This document shows, one piece after another, positions 39,601 to 50,710 of a stretch of 64,000 bases of DNA. The notes under the pieces were generated by a model. It was not told where the DNA came from. It saw only the letters and a program-made list of their open reading frames with translations, and did no database searches. The stretch spans positions 2,551,928 to 2,615,927 of the forward strand of contig OX337235.1 in assembly GCA_946965045.2 (NCBI GenBank), given 5' to 3'. The translations under genes were made by a program, and so were the position numbers. This DNA comes from Epithemia pelagica (lineage: Eukaryota; Bacillariophyta; Bacillariophyceae; Surirellales; Surirellaceae). Each line of letters starts with the position of its first letter. Positions within the stretch are counted from its first letter, which is position 1.

Positions 39601-42425
39601 TGGACTTGTACTTGGAGAGGTCGACGGTTGAGATGATGGAACATCACTCGGGGCCGATGAGGGTGAAGAACTAGGTACATCACTTGGAACCATCGAAGGC
39701 TGTGAGCTTGGTTCCGTACTAGGAGATCCGCTTGGAGCAGCGCTTGGACTTGCACTGGGAGAGGTCGACGGTTGAGATGATGGTGCAGCACTAGGGGCCG
39801 ATGAGGGTGAAGAACTGGGTACATCACTTGGAACCATCGAAGGCTGTGAGCTTGGTTCCGTACTAGGAGATCCGCTTGGAGAGGCGCTTGGACTTGTACT
39901 GGGAGACGTCGACGGTTGCGATGATGGAACATCACTCGGGACCGATGAGGGTGAAGAACTTGGCAGAGTACTGGGCAGCACTGATGGTTGTGAACTTGGG
40001 CTCGAGCTGGGAGTTTCACTTGGAGAAGAACTGGGAGTGACACTTGGTGCCATCGAGGGCTGCGATGATGGAAGACCACTGGGGGACGACGTGGGAGATG
40101 AACTGGGCATACTGGTGGGCGTCATTGATGGCTGCGAACTTGGTCTCAAACTGGGCGCTCCACTAGGAGAAGAACTGGGAGTGGCGCTTGGTGCCATCGA
40201 AGGTTGCGATGATGGAACAACACTAGGGGACAACGTGGGCGATGAACTTGGAACATCGCTGGGTAGCACAGATGGTTGTGAGCTTGGGTTCAAGCTGGGC
40301 CTTTCACTCGGAGAAGAACTGGGATTGACACTCGGTGCAATAGAAGGCTGGTCCGTTGGACTTAAACTTGGAACGTCACTTGGAGAAGAAGTAGGGTTCG
40401 TAGTCGGTGAGACAGAAGGCTCCAACGATGGACTGGAGCTCGGCGTTTCACTCGGAGAAGAGCTGGGTGAGACACTTGGTGCCATGGATGGTTGGTCCGT
40501 TGGACTTGAACTAGGAACATCACTTGGAGAAGAAGTAGGGTTCCGGCTCGGTGAGACGGACGGCTCCGATGATGGACTCGAGCTGGGAGCATCTGTAGGT
40601 GACGAGCTGGGTACCACTGAAGGATGTGAGCTAGGAGTTTCACTGGGACTTTCGCTTGGATTTCTGCTCGGAGATTGAGAGGGCTGTGACGTCGGAACGA
40701 GACTTGGTGCTGCTGATGGTGTTGAGCTTGGCTGACTACTGGGAATGGCCGAAGGCTGCGAACTTGGGCTTGAGCTGGGTGTGTTGCTTGGACCGGATGT
40801 TGGATTTCTACTCGGCGATGAACTAGGAGAGGAACTCGGTGCGAGAGACGGTTTTGATGTGGGTTGAAAACTTGGTTCGCCACTTGGCATATGGGATGGT
40901 CTAGAGCTGGGGCTTTCGCTTGGGGCCGCTGTCGGTCCGTTACTTGGTGAAGATGACGGGTTCGATGATGGTGTCACACTCGGGACTTCACTGGGACTCT
41001 CGCTTGGGTTCCTGCTTGGTTGAGAGCTCGGAATTGATGACGGCTGAAACGTCGGTTCATCGCTCGGACTTACACTGGGCAAGGAGCTTGGTACACTACT
41101 TGGTTCATCGCTAGGCGAAACACTCGGGGTACGACTTGGTGATGAGCTCGGATTCAATGACGGATGGGAGCTAGGTGTTGAGGTTGGTACATCACTTGGT
41201 GAACCGGAAGGATTCGACGTCGGGACATCCGATGGGCTCTCGCTGGGCATAACGCTAGGACTCAGACTGGGGCTGCCACTGGGATGGGCGCTCGGAGAAA
41301 GACTGGGAAACTGGCTTGGTGATATACTCGGTCGAGCAGAAGGTTGTGCCGATGGTCTCACACTCGGTGTCGCACTGGGCGAAGCCGAGGGAAACCTGCT
41401 CAAACTTGGCTGGTTGGAAGGCCCCATGCTTGGAAACGGGGACACACCTGGCGCTGTGCTCGGAGAAACACTTGGTCTGGTCGAAGGTGATACTGTTGGT
41501 GAATCTGTAGGTGATTGAGTTGGTCTCTTGGACGGGGCACTGCTAGGGGTTGCCGTGGGGAGCGCACTGGGAACCATAGTAGGGAGGCTGCTCGGCACAG
41601 TACTGGGCTCCAATGTTGTTGTTGTTGTTGATACTGTGCTGTCATCTTGTGTCAGGCTTGACGGCGTCGTTGGTGTCCAACTGGGCCGATTGGATGGTTC
41701 GGCACTGGTCGACGGCTCATTCGTAGATGGAGCAGTGCTGCTGGGAACCGTGGATGGAAGCAAACTAAAAGAAGGCATCTGGGACACGGAGGGTGCTAAA
41801 CGCTGCGACGGTGCTGTTGTTGTTTGCGCCGTTCTCACCAAGATTGGTGCATTGGTTTGTTGGTTGGGTGTGGAAGGATTATTTGTTGTAGATTGTGTGG
41901 GCGCAAGCGTACCACGGGTTGGGTACAATGTGGGATCGTCAGTGGGTCGTTTCGATGGGTGTGCACTGGGAAAATTACTGGGAAACGACGAAGTAGAGGG
42001 TGTCGAGGATGGTATCATGGACGGAAACGATGACGAGCTCGGTTCCGCGGAAGGCCATGTTGAAGGTTGCTGCGTTGTTGTTGATGATTCATCAGCTGCT
42101 CGTCTCACGGAAGAAGACCTTAGGGATCTCGATCCTGCAGTTCTACTATTACTTGCTGTTGGTGGTGTTTGAGTTGTTACTGCTGCAGCGTCGGTCCTGT
42201 CTCTCCGTCGAGTATCCTGTCTGTAATTCGAGTTGTTTGGTATTCTGAATGAAAGTCTAGTAGGCAAAAGCGGCGTTGTCAAATATGGTGATTGTGAGAA
42301 TGGAATCCTCTCGTTTCTCGTAGTTGTGGTCCATGTACAACTCACCTCCAATGTTCTTCATTGGCACTACAACCACGAATAGAAAATCCACAGAGGATTA
42401 GAAAACTAAATAACTGCAATTCCAT
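36682..42425 (-). CDS. Giant Ser-Pro repeat type I membrane glycoprotein, two exons
   Basis: Exon 1 is 42425-42346 and exon 2 is 42256-36682, joined across an 89-bp GT-AG intron (GTGAGT to CTACTAG) that preserves frame. The spliced product is 1884 residues. Exon 1 supplies a classical signal peptide (MELQLFSFLILCGFS, then IRGCSA) that the long second exon alone lacks. About 1250 residues of PSxxPSxxPS-type repeat follow, reminiscent of extensively O-glycosylated or phosphorylated diatom wall proteins. Near 39.0-40.0 kb this becomes a 144-bp (48-residue) tandem array. A non-repetitive domain of about 130 residues then appears (DENTIDQFENAIATDFLPSF), followed by a membrane helix (AVVIGGGFAAVAVATVVAVLV) and RRRR. 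The cytoplasmic tail of about 340 residues contains two YIYKGxGDP motifs. A role in the cell surface or frustule is an inference from composition. Confidence 0.75.
38960..39964. repeat. 144-bp tandem repeat within Ser-Pro gene
   Basis: The word ACATCACTTGGAACCATCGA recurs at 39101, 39245, 39389, 39533, 39677 and 39821, exactly 144 bp apart. Each unit encodes 48 residues (about PSMVPSDVPSSSPSS onward). Neighbouring units differ by a few substitutions, for example AAPS versus DVPS versus NVPS, indicating recent expansion or gene conversion. The surrounding repeat is older and more diverged. Confidence 0.92.
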
Positions 42426-43807
42426 TTTTGACTTGTCTCTTTGTAGAAACAAAGAAGGAATATGTATTGGTAGTGAGAATGATGGATGATGGAGTATGGT
42501 GTCTCAACCAGGACAGTCAGTCAAGATCAATCAAGCATTCAAGTTGGAGAGAGAGAGACTCAACAAAATTGCTGCATACCAAGAAGGAGAAGGAGTGTGC
42601 GATACACTCTCCGCAATGATGTTCTCTTCTCGGCCATGTATTCGTTGGAGCGTCAATGGCTCCCAGTCATTCAATTCCGCCCCATCGCTTGTTTCGGTAA
42701 TCGATACCATTTTGTGGGTGATTGGCGATCCCCGCCACCACCCACGCGCGCGTGGGGTATTCTAAATAGGTTTCGTCAACGGCTGGTCCCGCCAAGCAAC
42801 GGAAACCTGGTGTAGGGAGACTCGTGTTCGTGGGGTGTAATTTAGTACTGCCCCATGCAGATTCGCTTTCTGTTCCGTTTGATCTTGGTCTTGGAAGAGT
42901 CCACGAAACGGGACATGCACAAAATGCTGCTTTGCTCACATTTTGCAGGACTCATGGCGCAACTCTCCTCTTCTTGCATGGAAAAACAAGGATGATCAAT
43001 GGTTTTTTCTCGTATACAGGAATAGGAACACTCACTTCTTTTGGATACACGGAGCACGTTAACGAGCTCGACAAAGGACGCAAGATCGAATCAAGAGCGT
43101 TCAACTCCAACTATTGCTCACATTTTGCAGGACTCATGGCGCATCTTGCATGAAAAACAAGGATGATCCATGGTTTTCTCTCGTATACAGGAATAGGAAC
43201 ACTCACTTCTTCTTTTGGATACACGGAGCACGTTAACGAGCTCGACAAAGGACACAAGATCGAATCAAGAACGTTCAACTCCAACTTTTATCGCACTTTG
43301 TTATGGTGGCTAGGTAGTGCCCCACTCTAGTACACCCCATTTTGGAAACACTTCCACAGCACAACGATTTCTAGTGTTGCAGTACTGTATGACATGACAA
43401 AAGTGATGGTGAACCAATTGCTTATTTTCACATGACGGAATATACACAATCAATGGATTTTTTGGCCACACAATTCGTTCTATAGAACAATGGATATTTT
43501 GTCCGCACAATTCGTTCTATAACCTGAACAGTTTCTCATGTTGCAATTGTTTGTTTTACATTCCCTTCTCCTCTGTGGCAATGGCACAGGAGGTACGCTT
43601 GACATCCTTCTTGCCGGTCCGGACGACAGCAGACGGTTGCCGATGACAACATATCCGGGTTACTTTGTTACCGACAAACCATAGCGATGGCGACGATAGC
43701 AAAAGACCCAAGACATTCAAAAGTTCCTGCAGCGGCCGTTCTTGTACACGAGAATAGAGACCATCCACAAGACCTACACAGGAGAATCCGACTCGTCATT
43801 ACCAACC
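42426..43807. other. Divergent intergenic region with tandem duplication
   Basis: About 1.4 kb lies between divergent starts. It contains a direct tandem duplication (next entry). A smaller repeat, CACAATTCGTTCTATA, occurs at about 43469 and 43505. No gene is supported. Confidence 0.45.
42933..43288. repeat. ~175-bp tandem duplication
   Basis: Two adjacent copies begin with TTGCTCACATTTTGCAGG at about 42933 and 43113 and end with GTTCAACTCCAAC at about 43111 and 43288. They differ by short indels (TCTCCTCT missing from the second, an extra TTC in the second) and some substitutions. No coding function is apparent. Confidence 0.9.
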
Positions 43808-45985
43808 ATGATTGTCGAGATGCTAGTTCGTTTGATGATGGTATTGATCTATGCCGTGGGTTTGATATGGCATACCTTTCATCCCATGGGGTCCGTCTTG
43901 TCGGGTCGTTTTCATGGACCATTGACGCCCTTTATTGACGAAAACGCCTTGGATCCCACCGCCTTTCGGACACCCCCCTTTGCACAACCACACAAGAATA
44001 CCAAAAAGAATGACGGCCAGAGCCAACAGCGACGACGACACGAGTTTTTCCAATCCTCTCCGTCCTTGTGTCAAGCGTTGGAATGGATTCAACATGAGGA
44101 CTATCTCGAATGGAGAACCAGTAATCACTCGTCATTATCATCATCATCTTCTTCTCCCAGCCCTCACATTGCGTGTTTCCCATTGATCAACACGACAACA
44201 ACCATGGAAGGATCCAGTAGAATGGACGTGGCCCAAATTTTACCCGTCCAAGCACCGATCGTGCCACATCACGAAGCCTTGGTGTTGGTCCTTCAACCCG
44301 GAACCGAACAAGGCATGGAGCTCGTCATTGAGTGGTTGCAACAATTGGCCCAACAACCATGGTTGGCCAAAACCCTCTTGATTGTCGTACCTCATCCTCA
44401 GGATTCATCATCATCATCACCCAGATCCAAACAGGAGGAGAAGGACGCCACTCGAGATGCTGTGGACAACTTTTTAAATCTCTATCTCGGAAACCCGAAT
44501 CGCGGTACAAATCGTCGTTATGCGTCTTCATTCAATCTTCCCGGTGCATTGGGAGGTGCTCTTATTCGACAATTGCTCGTGTGGGAAGTCATGAATGTGG
44601 AATACAAGAACGAACCACAACAACAACAACAAGACGACGAGCCTAAACTGATCCTTTGTCCCCAGGGACGTCGAGGTTTGTTTCCCAATATGGATTTGTA
44701 CACGACCGTATGGCAAAGTTTGAACCATTTATTGGGGGAGTCATTTGTTCAAGTGTATCCGGACCACCCAGTGGCGAAATCACCAACCAACAGGAACAAT
44801 CGTTTCTCCGTGAACATGACAGCCATGCTGCAACCACTTTGGACCACGCCACTGTACCAGTGGTTGTTGGCTCAAATCCAACTCTTGCCCCAATTCGTAC
44901 ACGAATGGTGGGACCACTGGTGGGAGTTTTGTCACTGGGAATGGGCGGTTGCCACTCAAACCGTCCGAGTTCCTCCCCATGCATCGGCCTTGGAACGCGG
45001 CATTGATTCGCTGACCGTTCAAGTCGTCATACCTTCTTCCTCTTCTTCTATGGAGACGGATCCCCAACCAATGATGGTCGACAATCTCCTCTTGTTACGT
45101 GCTACCTTGGCGAGTATGGAATTATCGGTCCATGCCTTGTCCAACGCCCATGAACGTCTTCATCACAATTCCGCCTTGTATACCTTACCTCGCCGCGATG
45201 GCAATGCCTATGTCAAACATGAAGAATTCTTGTTGCCCGCCTTTTTGCTCCTCGTGCCATTGATTCTGAGGGCCGTACGAATCTTGTTGGGTCGTCCATT
45301 CGTATCGTCGTCGTCGCACCACGACAAGGACGAGAACGACACGAGAGACGCTGCTCCCCCCACCCACGTTTCGGTGTGGGCGGCCCTTCGCGCGTGTCAC
45401 TATACCCTGATGGTCACGTGTACAGCAGCCTTGTTGGTATCGTACATACAAGACGACACGAATCCTGTTGGATTGGGAGAACTTGACAGCAAGAGTCGAA
45501 GGACACTGTGCCAAATAGTGGTGGCACTCACTTATATCATTGCTGGTGGCATGGTTTCCTGGACCACCCAAACGTCGTCATCATCCTCATCATCATCATT
45601 ACAGTCTCCGTCACTCCATTCACCCAGTGTTCAATTTGTAGCCTGTCTGGTCGCACTGTACATGCACATTCCCATTGCCTTTGGATACGTGGCTCTCGCC
45701 TTTTTTTCGGCCGTGGTTTGGACACCCCTCTTGGCCTTTGGTAGGGTGTCGTCACCGTCGTCGTTGTCTAATCAGGGTCCGAGAACCTCCAAACGTTCCA
45801 GTTTTGGCACGAGTGTGGGATTCCTGGCCCACATGGTTTCCTGGACAGGCACCGTCCTCGTGTTGCTCGTGACGAGTCCCTTTGCCGGTCTCGTGGTACC
45901 GGGTGTTTTTCCAAGGTACACCCTCTATGTCCAATTCGTGTACATTCCCTTGCATTTCCTACTGTGTCTCATGTGGCTGTCGTAA
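43808..45985 (+). CDS. GPAA1: GPI transamidase subunit GAA1/GPAA1
   Basis: GAA1 is a membrane subunit of the ER complex that attaches GPI anchors to proteins. The protein is 725 residues from the ATG at 43808. It has an N-terminal helix (MMVLIYAVGLIWHTF) followed by PFIDENALDPTAF, corresponding to the SENAL segment of GAA1 proteins. A lumenal domain of about 450 residues follows, with low-complexity Ser and Gln insertions. Near the end of this domain is LLLRATLASMELSVHALSNA with HERLHHNS. The sequence then runs YVKHEEFLLPAFLLLVPLI and continues into six or so C-terminal helices, ending FLLCLMWLS. This C-terminal layout and the ERLHHS-type segment are characteristic. An upstream exon cannot be excluded, but the chosen start places the first helix where the family has it. 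Expected to be essential for GPI-anchored surface proteins. Confidence 0.82.
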   Translation: MIVEMLVRLMMVLIYAVGLIWHTFHPMGSVLSGRFHGPLTPFIDENALDPTAFRTPPFAQPHKNTKKNDGQSQQRRRHEFFQSSPSLCQALEWIQHEDYLEWRTSNHSSLSSSSSSPSPHIACFPLINTTTTMEGSSRMDVAQILPVQAPIVPHHEALVLVLQPGTEQGMELVIEWLQQLAQQPWLAKTLLIVVPHPQDSSSSSPRSKQEEKDATRDAVDNFLNLYLGNPNRGTNRRYASSFNLPGALGGALIRQLLVWEVMNVEYKNEPQQQQQDDEPKLILCPQGRRGLFPNMDLYTTVWQSLNHLLGESFVQVYPDHPVAKSPTNRNNRFSVNMTAMLQPLWTTPLYQWLLAQIQLLPQFVHEWWDHWWEFCHWEWAVATQTVRVPPHASALERGIDSLTVQVVIPSSSSSMETDPQPMMVDNLLLLRATLASMELSVHALSNAHERLHHNSALYTLPRRDGNAYVKHEEFLLPAFLLLVPLILRAVRILLGRPFVSSSSHHDKDENDTRDAAPPTHVSVWAALRACHYTLMVTCTAALLVSYIQDDTNPVGLGELDSKSRRTLCQIVVALTYIIAGGMVSWTTQTSSSSSSSSLQSPSLHSPSVQFVACLVALYMHIPIAFGYVALAFFSAVVWTPLLAFGRVSSPSSLSNQGPRTSKRSSFGTSVGFLAHMVSWTGTVLVLLVTSPFAGLVVPGVFPRYTLYVQFVYIPLHFLLCLMWLS

Positions 45986-46402
45986 AAGAAAAGAAGAAAA
46001 AGAGGGGTATCACGGTCGGTGGGAGGAAGCCACAACATGCGAACAAACGCGAGTTTCGGGTGAAGGGTCGATCAAAGGAAGTGCTTTGGAGGACGAAACA
46101 ATTCAGAAGAACAGTAGGACTGCCTGCACCGGTTCATTCATTGGAGATGCTCCTCGATCGCATGAGCGCAAGGGCGATTCCCTCGCCTGCGGCAGTCACT
46201 CGTTTTCTACCAATCGCTATCGTCTATCGCTGAAATCATTTTAGTACGCAAACAAGGTTGTGTCATATTCTGTTAACTTTCTTAGTTTGATAAAAGGCGA
46301 TCTTGCAGGGTGTCGTCTTGGGTATAGCAACCGTTAAACGTGGTTGCCGACACCATACGGCCTTTTGCTGTACCTTTTTCAATAGTAGTTGTTGTGTGTT
46401 TC
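45986..46402. other. intergenic between convergent genes
   Basis: About 420 bp that probably holds both 3'UTRs. A Lys-rich frame continues just after the GPAA1 stop but has no ATG, so I do not call it. Confidence 0.4.
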
Positions 46403-47788
46403 TCAAGTTTCATCCAAAAATCCATCGTACAAGACTGGTTTCTGGTTGGTATTTTGTTGGTTTGTGTGTTGGCGGTGGGCCTTCCAAAACACAGCCAAGG
46501 GCAGTGGTACGACCGTGGCTTCTTGACAGACCTGTTGGTATTGTTGATAAATATGGGCGACCCCCGGATCTTGCAAGGACACGGACCGTCGTGTCGTGCG
46601 ATAACAGGGTCGACGTGGTGGTGGTTGTGACTCTTGCTGCTGGGACGTCGTCGTCGTTGTTGCTTCCAAGGGCAAGGCTTGTTGATCCAGTTTTTGGAAA
46701 AAGGCCTTGGCCTTGACCAGCGACGGATGTAGGGAAACCTCTGCTTGTGTTGGTTTCCGGGATTTGATCGGTTTGCCTTTTCGGTTGTTCTTGTGAACCT
46801 GGAGATTCTTGTTGCTGCTGTTGTTGTTACTTGGTTTCTTGGTGTTGCCATTTACTGTTGGTCGACTTGTTTCCTGGTGACAAGAATCATGAGCAGGAGG
46901 AGGAGGCTCTTTCACCTCGTGGGATGATACTTTTGCCTTCTTCTTGTGGTGGTGGCGGTGCCGTTCGACAGAGTCTTGCTCACAACACGTGGACGATTCC
47001 ATGGTGGTGCTGGTATCGGTCGACTTGGTCGAAGCGGGGGAACTCATGTCGGGGTACGTGGAACGAGAGGATGCCAGCTTGGTGGTGGTGGTCGTCGTGG
47101 GACGGCGGGTGGGTTGGAATTTGCGCTTGGTTCCAAAGGTTCGTTGGGGACGTGACGTGACGGATGGTGCTCGTGGTTTCCCAGCGGTGGCCGTGTCCAG
47201 GGCTCGTGGCGGGTGGTCCTCCCGACCTGTGGGTGCAGTGACGCGTTCCTCCAAGGAATCAAGTACCGGGCTGCTTTCATCCGTGTCGGCGTCTGTTCCA
47301 GTTGTCGTTTCGTTGGCTTCTTGTTTGGGATTCTCTGACACGGATTCCGTGTCCGAGTCTTCATCCAGGACGGGAAGATCGAGGGATTCCACGGTTCCAT
47401 CAAACAGGGATGTATTATTATTCGTATTCTTGTTCTTGTTGTTGTAGGATGGCGAGTCATTGGGGGACTCTGGCTCGGTGGAGGACTGATGATTCACGGT
47501 GGCAGCTGTGGCATTGGAAGAGGACGATACCGAGGAGGGTGACAAAAAGGGGGGTGCATCCAACGCCGCCTCGGCCGGTTCGGTCCAATCGACAAAGGTT
47601 CGACTGGGAGTTGGTTTCTTCCAGTCCACGGAATGTGCCAGAGCATGGTTTGTTGTTACTTCCTTTACTGGATCTTCCTTCTGGGAAGATTTCTTGGTGT
47701 TGGTGGTCTTGTGCAGGGCCATGAATCGGCATTGTGTAAAGCGAAGGAGCTTTCGTGCTTTGCCCCCAAATCCTCGGCTGTTCGTCAT
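46403..47788 (-). CDS. Disordered basic protein, unknown function
   Basis: The ATG at 47788 gives 461 residues. The N-terminus is basic and helical (MTNSRGFGGKARKLLRFTQCRFMALH). Two ordered-looking patches are HSVDWKKPTPSRTFVDWTEP (about residues 55-75) and the C-terminal HPSLVKAKAFFQKLDQQAL together with the 80 residues after it, including DPGVAHIYQQYQQVCQEA. Between them are Asn, Thr, Asp and Lys/His-rich tracts with several possible nuclear localisation clusters (RHRHHHKKKAK). The C-terminal part recalls short helical interaction motifs, but I recognise no family. It is divergent from the 48356 gene, with about 570 bp between starts. Confidence 0.6.
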   Translation of the reverse strand: MTNSRGFGGKARKLLRFTQCRFMALHKTTNTKKSSQKEDPVKEVTTNHALAHSVDWKKPTPSRTFVDWTEPAEAALDAPPFLSPSSVSSSSNATAATVNHQSSTEPESPNDSPSYNNKNKNTNNNTSLFDGTVESLDLPVLDEDSDTESVSENPKQEANETTTGTDADTDESSPVLDSLEERVTAPTGREDHPPRALDTATAGKPRAPSVTSRPQRTFGTKRKFQPTRRPTTTTTTKLASSRSTYPDMSSPASTKSTDTSTTMESSTCCEQDSVERHRHHHKKKAKVSSHEVKEPPPPAHDSCHQETSRPTVNGNTKKPSNNNSSNKNLQVHKNNRKGKPIKSRKPTQAEVSLHPSLVKAKAFFQKLDQQALPLEATTTTTSQQQESQPPPRRPCYRTTRRSVSLQDPGVAHIYQQYQQVCQEATVVPLPLAVFWKAHRQHTNQQNTNQKPVLYDGFLDET

Positions 47789-48355
47789 GATAGGATGGTA
47801 ACTAATATTCGTGTGACAGTGCGACACGGCTTTCCAAACGAAAAAGAAAACGACAACGACCGTACGAAAAAAGGCTCGGCGTTTCGAAAGAGATAGTTGT
47901 TTCGATTTCTACGGAAGGAACGGCTTTCACCTCATGGCATGAATGTGTTGGTGTAGAACCAATACAGAACCACGCACTCGTTCCTCGTCGTTCGACCTTT
48001 TCACTTTGTTTGTGTTGTTGGATCTCTCTTCTCGATCAAATCGAGACAACGAAATTCGGAACCACATCGTTCGAACACATTCCAACGGACACCCATGTCG
48101 CGTGCCAGCTCCGAAATGTAGCGCGCTCGTGGCTTCCCGCGAGTGCGTGAGGCATGGTCCTAAACGAGCATAATATTATGACGATTTTGCCTACGTGGCC
48201 TGACGTAGTAGCACCCAAAACTGATGTATTTTCATTCTTATCTTTATCATCAAAATCTCACGCAACAGCAACACCGAGAGAAAGATGAGGGATGAAGAAT
48301 CTCTCCGCATGCGTTTCCTCACTCCAGGAATTACCCTCATTGACTTGAAGAAAGG
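47789..48355. promoter_or_regulatory. Divergent promoter region with ACGT palindrome
   Basis: The interval separates two divergent genes. At 48191-48208 is a perfect inverted repeat CTACGT-GGCCTG-ACGTAG containing TGACGTA, similar to bZIP/CRE-type sites. TGACGT-type elements are known CO2/cAMP-responsive motifs in diatoms. Function here is an inference. Confidence 0.3.
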
Positions 48356-49887
48356 ATGGGTGACCCGCTAAGTAAGGTTCCGTCCTACATGCGTGAATCG
48401 TTAAATGCGAATGAGTCAATGTTGTATAATCTACTTTTGGAAGGCTGGAACAGGACCGTCCAGACCCTGTGGAAGCAATGGTCCTGTTCCTCAAGCAACA
48501 AGGTGTTTTCTTTTATTCCGTGGATGAAATACTAGCCGACGAATGGATCACGAAACATAATCTTGTGGATATTACGGAACGAGACGATGGCACCAAACGA
48601 ACGGATTGGGCGGAGGCGTTTGTCCGGACCCAAACACCGAACTACGAAGTCCCAGAAGGACGAAGTGAGAAACCACTCAAGGAGTTCCAGGTAACTCAAG
48701 AATGCATGACGTCTCATGATCCAGTTGCCAGTCTCAACAGTTAAGGGCTGTCCAGTGATACCAAGAACGCAATTTGGCCGGTCGACATTTTGGGAATACC
48801 GTACGACCTCGTCTTGGGCAGTGAGGTTGCTCATCTACTTCCTGCGGCACCGAATCATGCGATCGAATGGTATGAAGTGGCCTGTTGGGCGATGGGATGC
48901 AATCCAGCCACCACCCAATGGGAGAAGGTCTTTCGTTTGCTCCACGGAACAAAATCTGGGAACCCGCCGAAGCGCCTTGACGGCTCCGGCATTCGCCACT
49001 TTGTCGCGAACAAGGCCCGTATCAATCAGCACGAGCGGTTACTGGACGAGGACGATCCCCAGTTATTACTTCTACCAATCCTTTCTCTTGATCAATGTCT
49101 AGACTGGACGGGTCAAGACTATGATGCCATTCTGTTACTGGGCACCAAAAAAAATAAGGGAGGCTACGTTTGGGCAGCGGATGCTCTTGGGATCCGAAAA
49201 AAACAGAGTAAAGCCAGCCATGCTACCAAGCAAGAGTTGAAAGCAGCTTTGGCACTCATGCGCCACATGACGTATGCACTGGTTCAGTCATTAGTTCATT
49301 TGGAGCCTCCCCCAGTCCCTTCCAACGCTGATCAAGACTCGAGGGTTGCTATGGAGGATGCGATTCAGAAACGAAGGGATCGTCTCGACGCATTCAACAC
49401 CATCATGCGAACCCAAACGGTCCAAGTTCCAAAGAAAGACTGCTGTTTTCCCATGGATGACGAAAATCCATTCCGGGGAGTCTGCAAGATTTCCTTTTCG
49501 AATGATAAGGGAAAGAGCTTGCATCCCCCGCCAGATCCACTTCTACTTGTTGCTCAGGCTGCGGTTGTCTTTTCGGTCCGTCGGAACTTTCGGCTTCGAG
49601 CGTCTGACGTGGTGGAAGAGGACTACGACTGGGAACGAGATGCCATGCAATTTGAATACCTGGAGCAAATGGCTCGTCAACGAGACTTGCATCGAGTTAC
49701 CGATCATATGGAGGTCCATGTTGCGGAACGACCAGAGAGTGGTGATGATGATGATAATGTCTCGGAGGTGTCGCTTGATGAGAGTCCCTCATCCTCTGGC
49801 AGTAGCGGATCATGCACCAATTTGCACATGGATACTACCGACTTGCCCCATTCATTCGTACGCAATCCAGTGGAAGACGTTTCTTGA
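48356..49887 (+). CDS. Unrecognised protein, probably three exons
   Basis: I propose exons 48356-48371, 48464-48690 and 48766-49887, joined by introns GTAAGG to TCCAG (92 bp) and GTAACT to CCAAG (75 bp). All junctions keep frame, giving 454 residues. The second intron is better supported, because the last exon has no ATG and needs upstream coding sequence. The tiny first exon is a guess; an alternative start is the ATG at 48478. The protein begins VEAMVLFLKQQGVFFYSVDEI. A central region, from LGIPYDLVLGSEVAHLLPAA through a Trp-rich YEVACWAMGCNP and on to LSLDQCLDWTGQDYDAILLL, looks globular. The C-terminus is acidic and Ser-rich. No signal peptide, membrane segment or known motif was found. 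I do not recognise a family. Confidence 0.5.
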
Positions 49888-50710
49888 TTTGCCAGGACAA
49901 CAAGCCTCTCGAAGAATCGTTTGCCGTGAGAGATCACAATTCTTTGTATGGATGCGAGCATTGCCGATGCCATCTCAAGAGAAGTCCGCCGTCGCCACGG
50001 CCGTGGTAGACAATTCCTACTTGTGTATGACACAGGCCTAGGATAGTCTATAAAGAATCCACTAGGAGTATATTATATATACATGCCAAGAGAAGTCCGG
50101 ACTCCACGCTTGCTTGGAGTAGACAAGCATTGATTCCAAGTATTGTCAATTGTCACAGTGACCGATCCTTGGACAACGTCCTTTACCATTTCGAATCGAA
50201 GCCCCTGGTCGTCGAGTCCTCTCATCCCGCAGAATCGACTGCTCTTGTTCCACAACGACTCATCCCAAATGATACGTCACAACGGTTTGGACGTTTGGCC
50301 AGGGCTTTTCTACGACACACGCAAACATGTTCGCTTCTACTTCTCTACTACGGCTGCGGTGTATACCTACATTCGTGAATGTATAGTTGTCCATCTTCCT
50401 TTTTATTGTTAGCACTCGTTTATCTGCCATAGTAGTAGTCTGTTTTCTTGTGGTTGATGATGATACTGTCGGTTCTCCATTCTCTCACCACCACCATGTG
50501 TGTGTGAGAGGAGAGAGGTCGAAAGGGACGACGACAACGACCAGATAGACGGAAACCTTGTGTATTGCTGGGCAACCCCTGATTGCCAAAGGAATGCGTC
50601 AAAATTTCCGTTGAGTGTACTCTTCTTGGAGTAGGACAGGTTGTTGTTGTCAGTATGCAAATGGTTGGAATTCTCCTCCAAACAACAACAACAACGACAC
50701 TTGTTTCTGC
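49888..50710. other. intergenic between convergent genes
   Basis: About 820 bp with no supported gene. AAGAGAAGTCCG occurs at about 49976 and 50090 within a poorly conserved repeat, and a 12-bp perfect palindrome CCACGGCCGTGG lies at about 49995-50006. A TATATTATATATAC run is at about 50070. Confidence 0.4.

Noticed and set aside
45964-46233. 89-codon Lys-rich frame after GPAA1
   Set aside because: It begins without an ATG within the 3'UTR and has no domain.
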